Of a stretch of DNA of 64,000 nucleotides, positions 1-9,156 are shown one piece after another. Under the pieces are notes generated by a model. That model did no database searches. It was not told where the DNA came from and saw nothing but the letters and a program-made list of their open reading frames with translations. The stretch comes from Sphingobacterium tenebrionis. Its GTDB lineage: Bacteria > Bacteroidota > Bacteroidia > Sphingobacteriales > Sphingobacteriaceae. Position 1 is the stretch's first letter, and the number at the start of each line of letters is the position of its first letter. Both the position numbers and the translations under genes were made by a program. The stretch lies in the NCBI RefSeq assembly GCF_037126265.1, contig NZ_JAYLLN010000007.1:1-64000 (forward strand). Direction: 5' to 3'.

Positions 1-122
1 AGGTCCCGGCGAGGGACCCCAAGTTCGATCTGATCCAGCATGTGGAGGATCAGACGCTTGTCGAATGGCTGCTTCTTACTGGTCCGCTCCGCGAACTCAA
101 ACTCTCTTTCTATTGTTTCCAT
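1..122 (-). CDS. N-terminal fragment of a probable transposase-associated helix-turn-helix protein
   Basis: The reverse strand opens with an ATG at 122 and stays open to the window edge, giving about 40 residues (METIEREFEF at the start, then KLILHMLDQIELGVPRRD-like sequence). The stretch ending in GVPRRD resembles the N-terminus of the small HTH proteins that accompany transposases in Sphingobacterium and Pedobacter, where a short helix precedes a YGM-type turn. That resemblance is from memory and the diagnostic part lies outside the window, so the call is tentative. The rpoN gene lies upstream on the same strand, separated by a hairpin. Confidence 0.4.
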   Translation of the reverse strand, partial: METIEREFEFAERTSKKQPFDKRLILHMLDQIELGVPRRD

Positions 123-162
123 ACACTTTGTTTTTGTGTATAGCTTTTTTAGGATTGGACAA

Positions 163-186
163 ACGGTCACCCTACAGGATGACCGT
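163..186 (-). terminator. Hairpin downstream of rpoN
   Basis: A 7-bp perfect stem (ACGGTCA with TGACCGT) surrounds a 10-base loop just past the rpoN stop codon. The tract that follows on the reverse strand is only weakly T-rich, so it may be a poor intrinsic terminator. Confidence 0.45.
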
Positions 187-195
187 TGTATTTTT

Positions 196-1659
196 CTAAA
201 GTTCTTTTCGAAGTCTGGCCACTGGAATATTCATGGCCTCCCGATATTTGGCAACGGTTCTTCTCGCTATGGAATAGCCTTTTTCCTTGAGGATTTCCGT
301 CAATTTCTCGTCCGCTAATGGTTTTCGTTTGTCCTCATTGGCAATACATTCCTCCAAGATCTTTTTCACTTCCTTGTTGGATACCTCTTCTCCAGATTCT
401 GTTTGGATGGCTTCGGAGAAGAAGGATTTTAATAAAAAGGTTCCAAATTCGGTCTGCACATATTTGGAGTTCGCTACACGGGAAACGGTTGAAATATCCA
501 TTTCGATCTTATCGGCAATATCCTTTAAGATCATCGGTTTCAGCATCCGATCATCACCCGTAAGGAAATATTCGTACTGGTATTCCATGATGGCATTCAT
601 GGTTTTCAGTAAGGTTTGTTGACGTTGTTTTATGGCATCGATGAACCATTTCGCAGAGTCCAGTTTCTGTTTCACAAATTGAACGGCCTCCTTCATTTTC
701 TTGTCGTTCTTCTCCGCCTTCTCATAGTGTTCAAACATATCTTGGTAAGAACGGGAAACACGTAACTCTGGCGCATTTCTGCTGTTCAAGGTCAAATGTA
801 AGACCCCATCGTTATTGCTGATGTGAAAATCAGGGATAATGTGCAGTTGCTTCCCAGCTGCTGCTCCAGAATCACCTGGTTTAGGATTTAGCTTCAATAT
901 TTCATTGACGATCTCTTTAAGCTCCTCGGAATTTACACCCAATTGCCTTTCGATCTTATCGTAATGTTTCTTGGTGAATTCATCCAAGTAGTCTTCCACC
1001 ACCTGCATGGCTTTGCGGATAATGGCATTCTCCTGGTCTTTTTTTCGCAACTGGATCGCTAAACATTCCTGCAGGTTTCTTGCCCCAATGCCTGGAGGGT
1101 CGAATTCCTGGATGATCTTGAGCATATCTTCCACTTCTTTTTCTTCGACGATCACGTTTTGGGAAAACGCTAAATCGTCGATCAGGGAAGGGATGGGTCT
1201 ACGTAGGTAGCCATCATCGTCCAAAGATCCGATGATCTGTTGACCAATTAAAAAGTCTTTATCGTTAAGTGCCAAGAGATCCAATTGGCTCTGTAGGTTT
1301 TCAAAGAAAGACGTTTGGATGGCGACAGGGATTTCCTTGCGGTTCTCATCATCATCGTTGTCATACCCACCACCGTAATCGCGGTAATCATCTTCTTGTA
1401 TATATTCGTCTACGCTGAATTCTTCTTCATAGTTGCTTTCTTCCATGTTGTAGTCATCATCCGGGTCTTTGTCCGGATATTCTTCAACAGGATCGTTCAT
1501 GTTAGCTAAGCTACCATCTTCAAGGGCAGGGTTTTCTTCAAGCTCCTCTTTGATCCTTGCATCCAAAGATACCGTAGGTACCTGGAGCAATTTGATGAAC
1601 TGGATTTGCTGAGGTGATAATTTCTGAAGTAATTTCTGTTGTAAGGTTTGTTTTAACAT
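196..1659 (-). CDS. rpoN: RNA polymerase sigma-54 factor
   Basis: A 487-residue sigma-54, the alternative sigma factor that needs an AAA+ activator and recognises -24/-12 promoters. The N-terminus shows the glutamine and leucine rich activator-interacting region (LKQTLQQKLLQKLSPQQIQF). A strongly acidic region II follows at about residues 50-105, then the core-binding region. The RpoN box ARRTVAKYRE lies near the C-terminus at about residues 463-472. The length is normal for Bacteroidota. A hairpin follows the stop codon. I saw no convincing -24/-12 promoter for it to act on within this window. Confidence 0.97.
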   Translation of the reverse strand: MLKQTLQQKLLQKLSPQQIQFIKLLQVPTVSLDARIKEELEENPALEDGSLANMNDPVEEYPDKDPDDDYNMEESNYEEEFSVDEYIQEDDYRDYGGGYDNDDDENRKEIPVAIQTSFFENLQSQLDLLALNDKDFLIGQQIIGSLDDDGYLRRPIPSLIDDLAFSQNVIVEEKEVEDMLKIIQEFDPPGIGARNLQECLAIQLRKKDQENAIIRKAMQVVEDYLDEFTKKHYDKIERQLGVNSEELKEIVNEILKLNPKPGDSGAAAGKQLHIIPDFHISNNDGVLHLTLNSRNAPELRVSRSYQDMFEHYEKAEKNDKKMKEAVQFVKQKLDSAKWFIDAIKQRQQTLLKTMNAIMEYQYEYFLTGDDRMLKPMILKDIADKIEMDISTVSRVANSKYVQTEFGTFLLKSFFSEAIQTESGEEVSNKEVKKILEECIANEDKRKPLADEKLTEILKEKGYSIARRTVAKYREAMNIPVARLRKEL

Positions 1660-1885
1660 GTCCCCGATTAATATTCATGGTAAAAATAGGTATTTAAATT
1701 GAATGAAATAGGAGTATTGAAATAATTACCGTATTTAGGTATAGTTTTTGTGGAGATATTGAACTGATTCCCAACAACCCTTCATGCAAAAATTGGTTTT
1801 GTTAAATTTCGTTAATTTTTCAAACATGTAAAGTTTTTGAGATTTTTGCTGTAGATATTTCCAAAGTTTTATTCATATTTACCCT

Positions 1886-4207
1886 ATGTTTAAACGGGTC
1901 AGAAACAGATTTCTGCGTATTACGCTGATTCTTATATATTTCGTTATTTTATTTACTTGTGCGGTTCAGATTAACTTTTTAGGATTATTTGGTTCTTCAC
2001 CCACCAAGAAAGAAATCCTATTACCTAGCCTAAATGTATCTTCTGAACTGTTTACGGCAGATTCTGTATTGATCGGCCGATATTATAAGCAAGACCGCGA
2101 CCCCGTTCCCTACGATAGTATTTCCAAAAATGTAATCAATGCTTTAATCGCTACCGAGGATGTTCGATTCTTCAAACATCAAGGGGTGGATTTTATTGGT
2201 TTATTTGCTGGGGTGGTTTCCACCTTGAAAGGCGATGACCGAGGGGCAAGTACCATCACCCAACAATTGGCAAAAAACCTCTACAGAACCCGCTATAAGG
2301 ATTCTCAAGGATTGCTAGGGAAAATTCCTGGAGTGGGTATCGTTGTTACAAAATATAAAGAGTGGATGACCGCTTTCAAACTGGAAAGCAAATACAGTAA
2401 GGAAGAAATTCTGACCATGTATTTGAATACGGTGTCCTTCAGCAATAATGCTTATGGGATCAAATCGGCATCTGTACGGTATTTCGATAAAATGCCGAGC
2501 GATTTAACGGTCAATGAGGCGGCCGTATTGGTAGGGATGTTGAAAGGGACAACCCTCTATAATCCGATCCGTAATCCGAAAAATGCTTTGCAACGTAGAA
2601 ATACCGTTTTATGGCAGATGCAGAAGGAAGGCTACATCAGTGCAGAAGAGAATAAGAAATTCGCTGCAGATTCCTTGGGGCTGGATCTGAACAACCAGGA
2701 GCAACGAAACTCCAACGATTCCTATTTGCGTACTGCGGTAGAGAAATGGTTGGAAAAATGGGCAGAGGAAAATGAAATTGATATCTATACCAGTGGTTTA
2801 AAGATCTATACGACCATCGATTCCAGGATGCAGAAGATAGCAGAAGATGCGGTGAATTCCAAAATGAATGAATTACAGCGGAGATTGGATAATGTATGGC
2901 GCAATCAAGATCCTTGGCGCGATAAGGAGGGGAATGTCATTCCAAACTTCTTGGAAGACCAAGCCAAAAAACTGCCTGTTTTTACCTATCACATGGAAAA
3001 GTACAAGGATGAGGCCAAGGTGTTCGAGGAGCTGAACGTGAAAAAAGAGATGGAAGTTTTCACTTGGGATGGGATGGAAAAAGTGAATTATTCCAGCATG
3101 GATTCCTTAAGACATTACATCAGTATGTTGAATACGGGTGTTATGGCGATGAATCCTTATAATGGCGAGATCAAAGTTTGGGTAGGAGGTATCAACCACG
3201 ATTTCTACAAGTTTGATCATGTCAACCAAGCGAAGAGACAGCCAGGGTCTACCTTTAAGCCATTTGCCTATGCGGCAGCGTTGGATGCTGGAAAAGCGCC
3301 ATGTGATAAATATGAGGACAAACCAGTTAAGATAGAATTTGTTAACAATAAAGGGGAGCATGAAATTTGGGAGCCAAAGAACGCCGATTGGACCTTTTCT
3401 CATAGGCAATTGTCGCTAAGACATGCCATGGCTCGTTCATTGAACAGCGTAACGGCACAGATCACGGAAGAAGTGGGTTGGGATAAAGTAGTCGAGATGG
3501 CCCATAAAGTAGGGATCGAGAGCAAATTGGAATCTGTTCCTTCGGTAGGATTGGGGTCTAATGAAGTGACCGTTTTCGAAATGGTGCGTGCTTATGGGAC
3601 ATTTATGAACCAAGGGAAAAAAACAGAACCGATTTTGGTTTCGCGAATTGAGGATAAGGATGGGAAGGTGATCGCGGAATTCAAGACTGAGCAGAAGCAG
3701 GTGATGAGTCCGGAGAATGCCTGGTTGATGACCTATATGCTTAGGGGAACGATGGAAGAGTCAGGAGGTACCTCACAAGCTCTTTGGGAGTGGGATCTTT
3801 TCGATGATGAAAACCAAATCGGGGGTAAGACCGGTACTTCATCCGATTACGTGGATGGATGGTATATGGGTGTTACAAAAGACTTGATCACAGGAGTTTG
3901 GGTAGGTTGTGATGAACAAAGTATACATTTCAACAGTTCCGTGAATGGGGAAGGATCGAAGACAGCATTACCGATCTACGCGGTGTTTATGGAAGAGCTT
4001 TATAAGCATCCCGAGTTGGGCGTTACTTTGGGGAAATTCCCGGAGCCAACGGTGGAAATTTCCAAATCGTATAACTGTCCTGGTCCGCGGATACGTGTGG
4101 AAAGCCGTGGTTCCGGATCGGATTCCACAGCAAATGAGGAATCATCAGAAATCCCTACGTTAACCCTGCCTGAGGTAATAAGGGAAGAAGAGACTGAAAA
4201 CAATTAA
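1886..4207 (+). CDS. Class A penicillin-binding protein (PBP1A-type)
   Basis: A bifunctional peptidoglycan synthase of 773 residues. One membrane anchor (about residues 10-30) is followed by a GT51 glycosyltransferase domain with catalytic Glu91 in ATEDVRFFKHQG and the motif ASTITQQLAKNL at about 121-132. The transpeptidase domain carries the SxxK motif at Ser455-Lys458 (QPGSTFKP), an SLN motif, and KTGT starting at Lys648. It polymerises and crosslinks glycan strands on the outer face of the inner membrane. The C-terminal tail is acidic and Ser/Glu rich. It stands as its own unit between divergent rpoN and the following surface protein, which starts 46 bp downstream. Confidence 0.95.
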   Translation: MFKRVRNRFLRITLILIYFVILFTCAVQINFLGLFGSSPTKKEILLPSLNVSSELFTADSVLIGRYYKQDRDPVPYDSISKNVINALIATEDVRFFKHQGVDFIGLFAGVVSTLKGDDRGASTITQQLAKNLYRTRYKDSQGLLGKIPGVGIVVTKYKEWMTAFKLESKYSKEEILTMYLNTVSFSNNAYGIKSASVRYFDKMPSDLTVNEAAVLVGMLKGTTLYNPIRNPKNALQRRNTVLWQMQKEGYISAEENKKFAADSLGLDLNNQEQRNSNDSYLRTAVEKWLEKWAEENEIDIYTSGLKIYTTIDSRMQKIAEDAVNSKMNELQRRLDNVWRNQDPWRDKEGNVIPNFLEDQAKKLPVFTYHMEKYKDEAKVFEELNVKKEMEVFTWDGMEKVNYSSMDSLRHYISMLNTGVMAMNPYNGEIKVWVGGINHDFYKFDHVNQAKRQPGSTFKPFAYAAALDAGKAPCDKYEDKPVKIEFVNNKGEHEIWEPKNADWTFSHRQLSLRHAMARSLNSVTAQITEEVGWDKVVEMAHKVGIESKLESVPSVGLGSNEVTVFEMVRAYGTFMNQGKKTEPILVSRIEDKDGKVIAEFKTEQKQVMSPENAWLMTYMLRGTMEESGGTSQALWEWDLFDDENQIGGKTGTSSDYVDGWYMGVTKDLITGVWVGCDEQSIHFNSSVNGEGSKTALPIYAVFMEELYKHPELGVTLGKFPEPTVEISKSYNCPGPRIRVESRGSGSDSTANEESSEIPTLTLPEVIREEETENN

Positions 4208-4253
4208 AAATAAGTCGTTCGGATTTTTTATTTTTAAGTACTAATTATTGGTT

Positions 4254-7200
4254 ATGAGATTAAAAGATACTTATCTATGGAAGTTTTTGGGGCTGCAGGC
4301 TATACTGGTAATTTTAATGGCCATAGTACCCCAGCAAGGAAATGCCCAGTATTTTGGGCAGAATAAAATGAGGTATAAGAAGTTGGATTTCAAAGTTTTT
4401 GATACGCCTCACTTCAATATCTACTATTACCTGCAGAACGATTCCATGATGAATTGGCTGGCAAAAGAATCCGAAGTATGGTACGAATTGCACCAACAGG
4501 TCTTCCAAGATACCTTTTCCAGAAAAAATCCTATAATTCTTTATAACAACCATCCTGAATTCCAACAGACCACTGCTATTTCTGGTGAAATCTCTGTGGG
4601 TACGGGGGGTGTGACAGAAGCTTTTAAACAGCGGGTTGTGATGCCGGTGATGCAGATCAACCAACAGACAAGACATGTATTGGGCCACGAGATGGTGCAT
4701 GCTTTCCAATACCGGGTATTGATGGAAGGAAATGATTCCACCCGTTTGGAAAGTGTGGCCAATATCCCCTTATGGATGGTAGAAGGTATGGCGGAGTATT
4801 TTTCGATCGGAAAGAAGGATGCTTTTACATCCATGTGGATGCGTGATGCCTATGCAAGAAATGATATCCCTAGTTTAGGGCAGATGACGGAAAATATGAA
4901 CAAATATTTTCCATATCGTTATGGCCAAGCTTTTTGGTCCTATGTAGGTTCTACCTATGGGGATACGGTGATTATGCCTTTGTTCATCGAGACGGCAAAA
5001 TATGGTTATGAACATGCCATTCGTCGTGTTTTTGGCTACGATGCCCAAACGATGTCTACCTTATGGCGGAGCACCATGGAAAATACCTTCCGTGGATTGG
5101 GCAAGGATACCACTTCTAGGCCAATCGGACAATTATTGTTATCCAAAAAGAATGCTGGACGGATGAATGTGGCGCCGGCCATTTCGCCTGATGGAAAATA
5201 TGTGGCCTTCCTATCCGAATTGGATCTCTTCGGGATCGACTTGTTTCTTGCGGATGCGCAGACGGGAAAGATCATCCGAAAGCTCGGCTCACGGTCAACA
5301 AGTGCTGATATTGATGAATTTAGTTTTATAGAATCCGCAGGAACCTTTTCCCCGGATAGTAAGAAATTTGCTTTTTCGGTGTTCAGTGAAGGGAAGAACA
5401 AGCTGATGATTTTGGATGTGGAGACCGGGCGTACGGTCGATCTGACCGCCATGGGGGAGACTACTGAGTTCACTAATATTACCTGGGCGCCGCAGGGTGA
5501 TCTGGTAGCTTTCTCCGGTCTGAAGAATGGTTATTCTGATATCTATACCTATAACCTCAGCACAAAAGAATTGGTTCAGTTGACCAATGATAAATATTCG
5601 GATTTTCAGCCAAGTTTTTCCAGAGATGGAAAATACATTGTCTTCAGTACAGATCGTGTAACCTTAGAATCTTCTTCACGTAGTGTGGATATCCCAATGA
5701 GTCTGGCACTGATCAATCTACAGACAAAGGCAGTTGAAAACCTTCCTGTATTTCCTGGGGCAAATAACCTGAACCCGCATTTTGCGGCCAACAGCAAGGA
5801 CATCTATTTCTTATCCAACAGTGATGGTTTCCGGAATATGTTCCGTTATAATATCGAAACCCAGGCGGTGGATAGGATGACGGATTTCTTTACAGGTATT
5901 TCGGGTATTACCGAATATTCTCCGGCCATGAGTATTTCGGCAAATGATGAAATCGTTTATTCTTATTTCAAAGATAATTCCTATACGGTTTATCGGGCGA
6001 ATGCATCCGAATTTGAACCTTTGCGCGTAGATGCTGGGACAGTTGATTTCGAAGCGGCCATGTTGCCTCCAAGTGCAAGCAGAGGCGTGAATGTAGTGAA
6101 CACCAACCTTCGCAATTTTAATGCGTATGCCAGGATTTCAGACTCCCAGATCAAGGAGATTCCTTATCGTCCAAAATTCAAATTGGATTATCTGGCCAAT
6201 AGTGGCGTAGGGATGTCCGTGGGATCACGCTATGGTGCGGGTATTGCTTCAGGTATTCAAGGGATGTTCTCGGATATCCTGGGTTATAACCAGATCTTCG
6301 CAGCAGCCAATATCAACGGAGAGATCTATGATTTTGGAGGGCAGGTTGCCTATATCAACCAAAGAAGCCGCTGGAATTGGGGTGGTTCTTTATCACATAT
6401 TCCTTATCGTTTCGGTTTTTATGATTATGCATACCGTAATTTAGGGAATGGTGAAGAGCCCGTAATCGATCAATATTTGGTTCGTTCTTTCCAGACGCAG
6501 GCGGATGCTTTTATTGCCTATCCATTTAATCGTAACCATCGTTTCGAGATGGGTGGGGCAGCTTCCTATAACTCTTATCGTGTAGATCGTTTTACGCAGA
6601 GTTTATACAGTTATTATGGAACCAGGGAAAGGGTTCCAAACGATACAGCGGCCATGGCATTAGGGGTAAGGGATCTAGATCCTTTTACCTTGATGCAAGT
6701 GAACGCTGGATTTGTAGGCGATAAAGCGGATTTCGGAATTGCAGCACCGCTGCAGGGCTTTAGATACCGTTTAGGAGCAGAGCAATATTTCGGAACCTAT
6801 AAATTCACGGCTGTGAACGTGGATTTAAGAAAATACCACCGTATCAAACCGATTACCCTGGCTGCCCGTGTGTATTCCTACATGCGTATAGGTGAAGGTG
6901 CGGATCGTTTGTACAATATCTACATTGGATATCCATATTTGATTCGTGGTTTTGAGGGGAATTCCTTCGGTGCGGACTCTAAAATTGGATTCAATGATCT
7001 GTCGGGCTCGAAAATGGTGGTAGGTAACTTTGAGGTTCGTCTGCCGTTTACCGGTCCTGAAAAGTTGGCGGTACTGCCTTCGGGATTCTTGTTCTCGGAT
7101 CTGAACTTCTTTGTGGACGCAGGTTTGGCTTGGAGTGATGATTCGAAGATCGTATGGCAAAAAACAGATGCCGATAAGGTGACCAGACAAACTTCTGATG

Positions 7201-7379
7201 GAACATCCTATCAGGTATATCCAGAGAATTTAACGATGCCGGTATTTAGTGCGGGGGTTTCCCTTCGTGTTAATCTATTCGGCGCTATGATATTAGAGCC
7301 TTACTATGCCATCCAGCTGAATAATCCAACACGTTCTAAATTCGGAACCTTCGGATTAAACTTTGCACCGGGATGGTAG
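4254..7379 (+). CDS. Surface metallopeptidase-like protein with TolB-type propeller and C-terminal barrel
   Basis: A very large protein of about 1041 residues. I chose the ATG at 4254 over an in-frame TTG at 4248. An N-terminal hydrophobic segment ending near QGNAQ looks like a signal peptide. A peptidase-MA-like region follows with a zinc-binding HEMVHAFQYR motif at about residues 140-150 and a downstream glutamate in WMVEGMAEYFS. The middle (about 280-560) has repeated PD40/TolB-like blades (ISPDGKYVAF, WAPQGDLVAF, FSRDGKYIVF). The C-terminal 350 residues are rich in aromatic, Gly and alternating residues and resemble an outer-membrane beta-barrel of BamA/surface-antigen type. It probably sits at the cell surface. 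Its substrate is unknown. Bacteroidota annotations often call such proteins TolB or DPP-like. Confidence 0.8.
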   Translation: MRLKDTYLWKFLGLQAILVILMAIVPQQGNAQYFGQNKMRYKKLDFKVFDTPHFNIYYYLQNDSMMNWLAKESEVWYELHQQVFQDTFSRKNPIILYNNHPEFQQTTAISGEISVGTGGVTEAFKQRVVMPVMQINQQTRHVLGHEMVHAFQYRVLMEGNDSTRLESVANIPLWMVEGMAEYFSIGKKDAFTSMWMRDAYARNDIPSLGQMTENMNKYFPYRYGQAFWSYVGSTYGDTVIMPLFIETAKYGYEHAIRRVFGYDAQTMSTLWRSTMENTFRGLGKDTTSRPIGQLLLSKKNAGRMNVAPAISPDGKYVAFLSELDLFGIDLFLADAQTGKIIRKLGSRSTSADIDEFSFIESAGTFSPDSKKFAFSVFSEGKNKLMILDVETGRTVDLTAMGETTEFTNITWAPQGDLVAFSGLKNGYSDIYTYNLSTKELVQLTNDKYSDFQPSFSRDGKYIVFSTDRVTLESSSRSVDIPMSLALINLQTKAVENLPVFPGANNLNPHFAANSKDIYFLSNSDGFRNMFRYNIETQAVDRMTDFFTGISGITEYSPAMSISANDEIVYSYFKDNSYTVYRANASEFEPLRVDAGTVDFEAAMLPPSASRGVNVVNTNLRNFNAYARISDSQIKEIPYRPKFKLDYLANSGVGMSVGSRYGAGIASGIQGMFSDILGYNQIFAAANINGEIYDFGGQVAYINQRSRWNWGGSLSHIPYRFGFYDYAYRNLGNGEEPVIDQYLVRSFQTQADAFIAYPFNRNHRFEMGGAASYNSYRVDRFTQSLYSYYGTRERVPNDTAAMALGVRDLDPFTLMQVNAGFVGDKADFGIAAPLQGFRYRLGAEQYFGTYKFTAVNVDLRKYHRIKPITLAARVYSYMRIGEGADRLYNIYIGYPYLIRGFEGNSFGADSKIGFNDLSGSKMVVGNFEVRLPFTGPEKLAVLPSGFLFSDLNFFVDAGLAWSDDSKIVWQKTDADKVTRQTSDGTSYQVYPENLTMPVFSAGVSLRVNLFGAMILEPYYAIQLNNPTRSKFGTFGLNFAPGW

Positions 7380-7431
7380 TCAAATTGATTGACCGATGAG
7401 TAGGTTAAGAGGTTAAGGTAAGGTTATTAAG

Positions 7432-7470
7432 GCCGTTGTTTACTGCTTATGCATAAACAGCGGCTTTTTT
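7432..7470 (+). terminator. Intrinsic terminator of the propeller/barrel gene
   Basis: An 11-bp stem (GCCGTTGTTTA with TAAACAGCGGC, one G-T pair) is followed by six T. It also overlaps the 3' end of the convergent GIY-YIG-like gene, so the two transcripts share this sequence. Confidence 0.8.
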
Positions 7471-7719
7471 GTTGCGACACAAGTTTTGGGGGAGAGGCAG
7501 GCTCAACCAATTAGGGTTCTGTTTTCTAACCAGTCGTTCCCTTACGATGCGACCAAAGCTAAGTTCATTCAGTTTCTTTTCTGCATCAGCTTGGTTGCTG
7601 TACATCTCTAAAAATACCACTCTGTTCAACAAGGCGATTTGTTGGATGTCGGTTGTCATTCCTGCTTGAAGAAATTGTCTGTTCGCGTCGGTGCTGATGT
7701 AGATATAATAGGTATTCAT
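7447..7719 (-). CDS. Small degenerate GIY-YIG superfamily protein
   Basis: A 90-residue protein with the layout of a UvrC-type GIY-YIG nuclease fold. YYIYIS near the N-terminus corresponds to the GIY strand, LQAGMTTDI at about residues 17-25 to the second strand, and a C-terminal NPNWLSL matches the end of the small putative-endonuclease family. The canonical GIY/YIG tripeptides and the usual arginine after the GMTxD segment are not preserved, so nuclease activity is doubtful. It is divergently placed from the XRE-S24 regulator and separated from it by a 107-bp intergenic region that contains a perfect palindrome. A regulatory link is possible. Confidence 0.7.
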   Translation of the reverse strand: MNTYYIYISTDANRQFLQAGMTTDIQQIALLNRVVFLEMYSNQADAEKKLNELSFGRIVRERLVRKQNPNWLSLPLPQNLCRNKKAAVYA

Positions 7720-7782
7720 GATGCTTTTAACTAAAATATTTGGTTAATTGAATATGTTTTGCTAATTTTATTGGCACAATAA

Positions 7783-7799
7783 TACTAATAATATTAGTA
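7783..7799. promoter_or_regulatory. 17-bp perfect palindrome, probable operator of the XRE-S24 regulator
   Basis: TACTAATA, one central base and TATTAGTA form a perfect palindrome 27 bp before the regulator's start codon, in the shared upstream region of two divergent genes. HTH-S24 repressors are typically autoregulated through such dyads. The assignment to this protein is inference. Confidence 0.6.
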
Positions 7800-7825
7800 A
7801 TTCAAAAATTAATTGAAAATATTTT

Positions 7826-8599
7826 ATGTCGAACATCTCATCGAATCTTAAGTTTTTACGTAAGAAAAAAGGCTTAACCCAACAGCAATTTGCTGATTTA
7901 ATGGAAATTAAAAGGGCTTCTGTTGGAGCTTATGAGGAAGATCGTGCGGAACCAAAGTATGAATTGCTAAAAAAAATAGCGGAATATTATGAGTTGACGA
8001 TGGATGAATTGGCGAATGAAGAGATCGATGAGAAATGGAAACCAACGCCTAAAAGTAATGCATCTAACCTTCGGGTATTATCTGTAACGGTGGATTCGGA
8101 AGATCGCGAAAATATTGAATTGGTTCCGGTAAAGGCGAGTGCTGGTTATTTGAATGGCTATGCGGATCCGGAATTTGTTAAGGAATTGCCAAAATTCTCG
8201 CTTCCGTTTATGAAGCAGGGTAGTTACCGTGCCTTTGAAATCAAAGGGGATTCTATGCTTCCTCTGCCTACGGGTTCTATCATCGTAGCGGAATACGTGG
8301 AGAATTGGCACGATATCAAATCGGGAAGTACCTATGTGATCGTTTCAGCCAATGATGGGGTAGTATACAAACGTATAGGACAAAAATATAAAGAGGATAA
8401 AGGGTTGAAATTGGTTTCCGACAACAAGACCTATGAACCTTATTGGGTGGATGCATCGGATATCCTTGAAGTATGGAAGGCGAAGGCCTTTATTAGTACC
8501 GAGTTTCCAGAGCCTAGCCCAGAGCCTACTTTGGAAGGTCTTTCGGCGATGATGGCACAGATGCAGAAAACCATCAATTCGGTTGTGGATAAAAACTAG
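7826..8599 (+). CDS. XRE-type HTH transcriptional regulator with LexA-like S24 peptidase domain
   Basis: A 257-residue repressor of the phage-CI/LexA architecture. Residues 5-60 form an XRE helix-turn-helix (LRKKKGLTQQQFADLMEIKR). Residues 130-225 form an S24 domain with the nucleophile serine in IKGDSMLPLPTG and a candidate general-base lysine in DGVVYKRIG. The likely cleavage site lies before these in the KASAGYLNGY stretch. A Pro/Glu-rich tail ends the protein. In this family RecA or other stress signals can trigger self-cleavage and derepression. A 17-bp palindrome lies directly upstream. No error-prone polymerase genes are adjacent here, although such regulators often neighbour them in Bacteroidota. 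Confidence 0.9.
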   Translation: MSNISSNLKFLRKKKGLTQQQFADLMEIKRASVGAYEEDRAEPKYELLKKIAEYYELTMDELANEEIDEKWKPTPKSNASNLRVLSVTVDSEDRENIELVPVKASAGYLNGYADPEFVKELPKFSLPFMKQGSYRAFEIKGDSMLPLPTGSIIVAEYVENWHDIKSGSTYVIVSANDGVVYKRIGQKYKEDKGLKLVSDNKTYEPYWVDASDILEVWKAKAFISTEFPEPSPEPTLEGLSAMMAQMQKTINSVVDKN

Positions 8600-8623
8600 T
8601 TCTTTATTTAGAAAAATTTTTCT

Positions 8624-8631
8624 TACCTTTG
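8624..8631 (+). promoter_or_regulatory. Bacteroidota -7 promoter element for rimP-nusA-infB
   Basis: TACCTTTG matches the TAnnTTTG consensus exactly. The expected transcription start is near 8638, only about 10 bases before the G-rich hairpin described next. Confidence 0.7.
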
Positions 8632-8647
8632 TTTCATCTGAAAGGAA

Positions 8648-8672
8648 GGGGGCATGGTATGCCCCCTTTTTT
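8648..8672 (+). terminator. Leader hairpin with T-tract upstream of rimP (possible attenuator)
   Basis: An 8-bp GC-rich stem (GGGGGCAT with ATGCCCCC, three-base loop) is followed by six T, which is a textbook intrinsic terminator. It sits after the -7 element and before rimP. It could end transcripts of the upstream XRE gene or attenuate the rimP-nusA-infB operon. NusA itself modulates such hairpins. Confidence 0.75.
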
Positions 8673-8689
8673 AATTCAATTATTAAAAT

Positions 8690-9154
8690 ATGCAGGTTGA
8701 AGATCGCGTAATCGAGTTAGTAGAAGAGAAAATCGCAGACAGAGATGATTTATTCATCGTTAGTGTAAAATTTCTGAAAAATGGCGTACTGGAGATTTTG
8801 TTGGATGGAGATCAAGGGATTTCCATTGACGATTGTGTGAAGGTAAGTCGCCATGTTGGTTTCCACTTGGAAGAAGAGAATGTGATCGAAACAGCCTATC
8901 GCTTGGAAGTGTCTTCCCCAGGAATCGATTCTCCACTGGAACTGCCTAGGCAATATCAGAAGAATGTGGGCAGAAATGTGAAGGTAAAACTAGCAGACGG
9001 AAACAAAAGAGAAGGTAAATTGGTTTCAGTTTCTGACTCGGCAATCGTAATTGAAGAAAAAGTAAAAGAAAAAGGAAAGAAAGCTGTCGATGTACAGACA
9101 GAACTTCCATTAGATCAAATAAAGGAAACTAAGGTGTTAATTTCATTCAAATAG
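8690..9154 (+). CDS. rimP: Ribosome maturation factor RimP
   Basis: A 154-residue protein needed for late maturation of the 30S subunit. The N-terminal alpha/beta domain includes DGDQGISIDDCVKVSRHVG and the family hallmark YRLEVSSPGIDSPL at about residues 65-79. A small SH3-like C-terminal domain follows. It is the first gene of the conserved rimP-nusA-infB operon, and nusA begins two bases after its stop codon. Confidence 0.96.
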   Translation: MQVEDRVIELVEEKIADRDDLFIVSVKFLKNGVLEILLDGDQGISIDDCVKVSRHVGFHLEEENVIETAYRLEVSSPGIDSPLELPRQYQKNVGRNVKVKLADGNKREGKLVSVSDSAIVIEEKVKEKGKKAVDVQTELPLDQIKETKVLISFK

Positions 9155-9156
9155 AA

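Noticed and set aside
7773..7785. TGGCAC before the XRE gene as a sigma-54 -24 element
   Set aside because: The -12 position does not contain TTGC at the required spacing.
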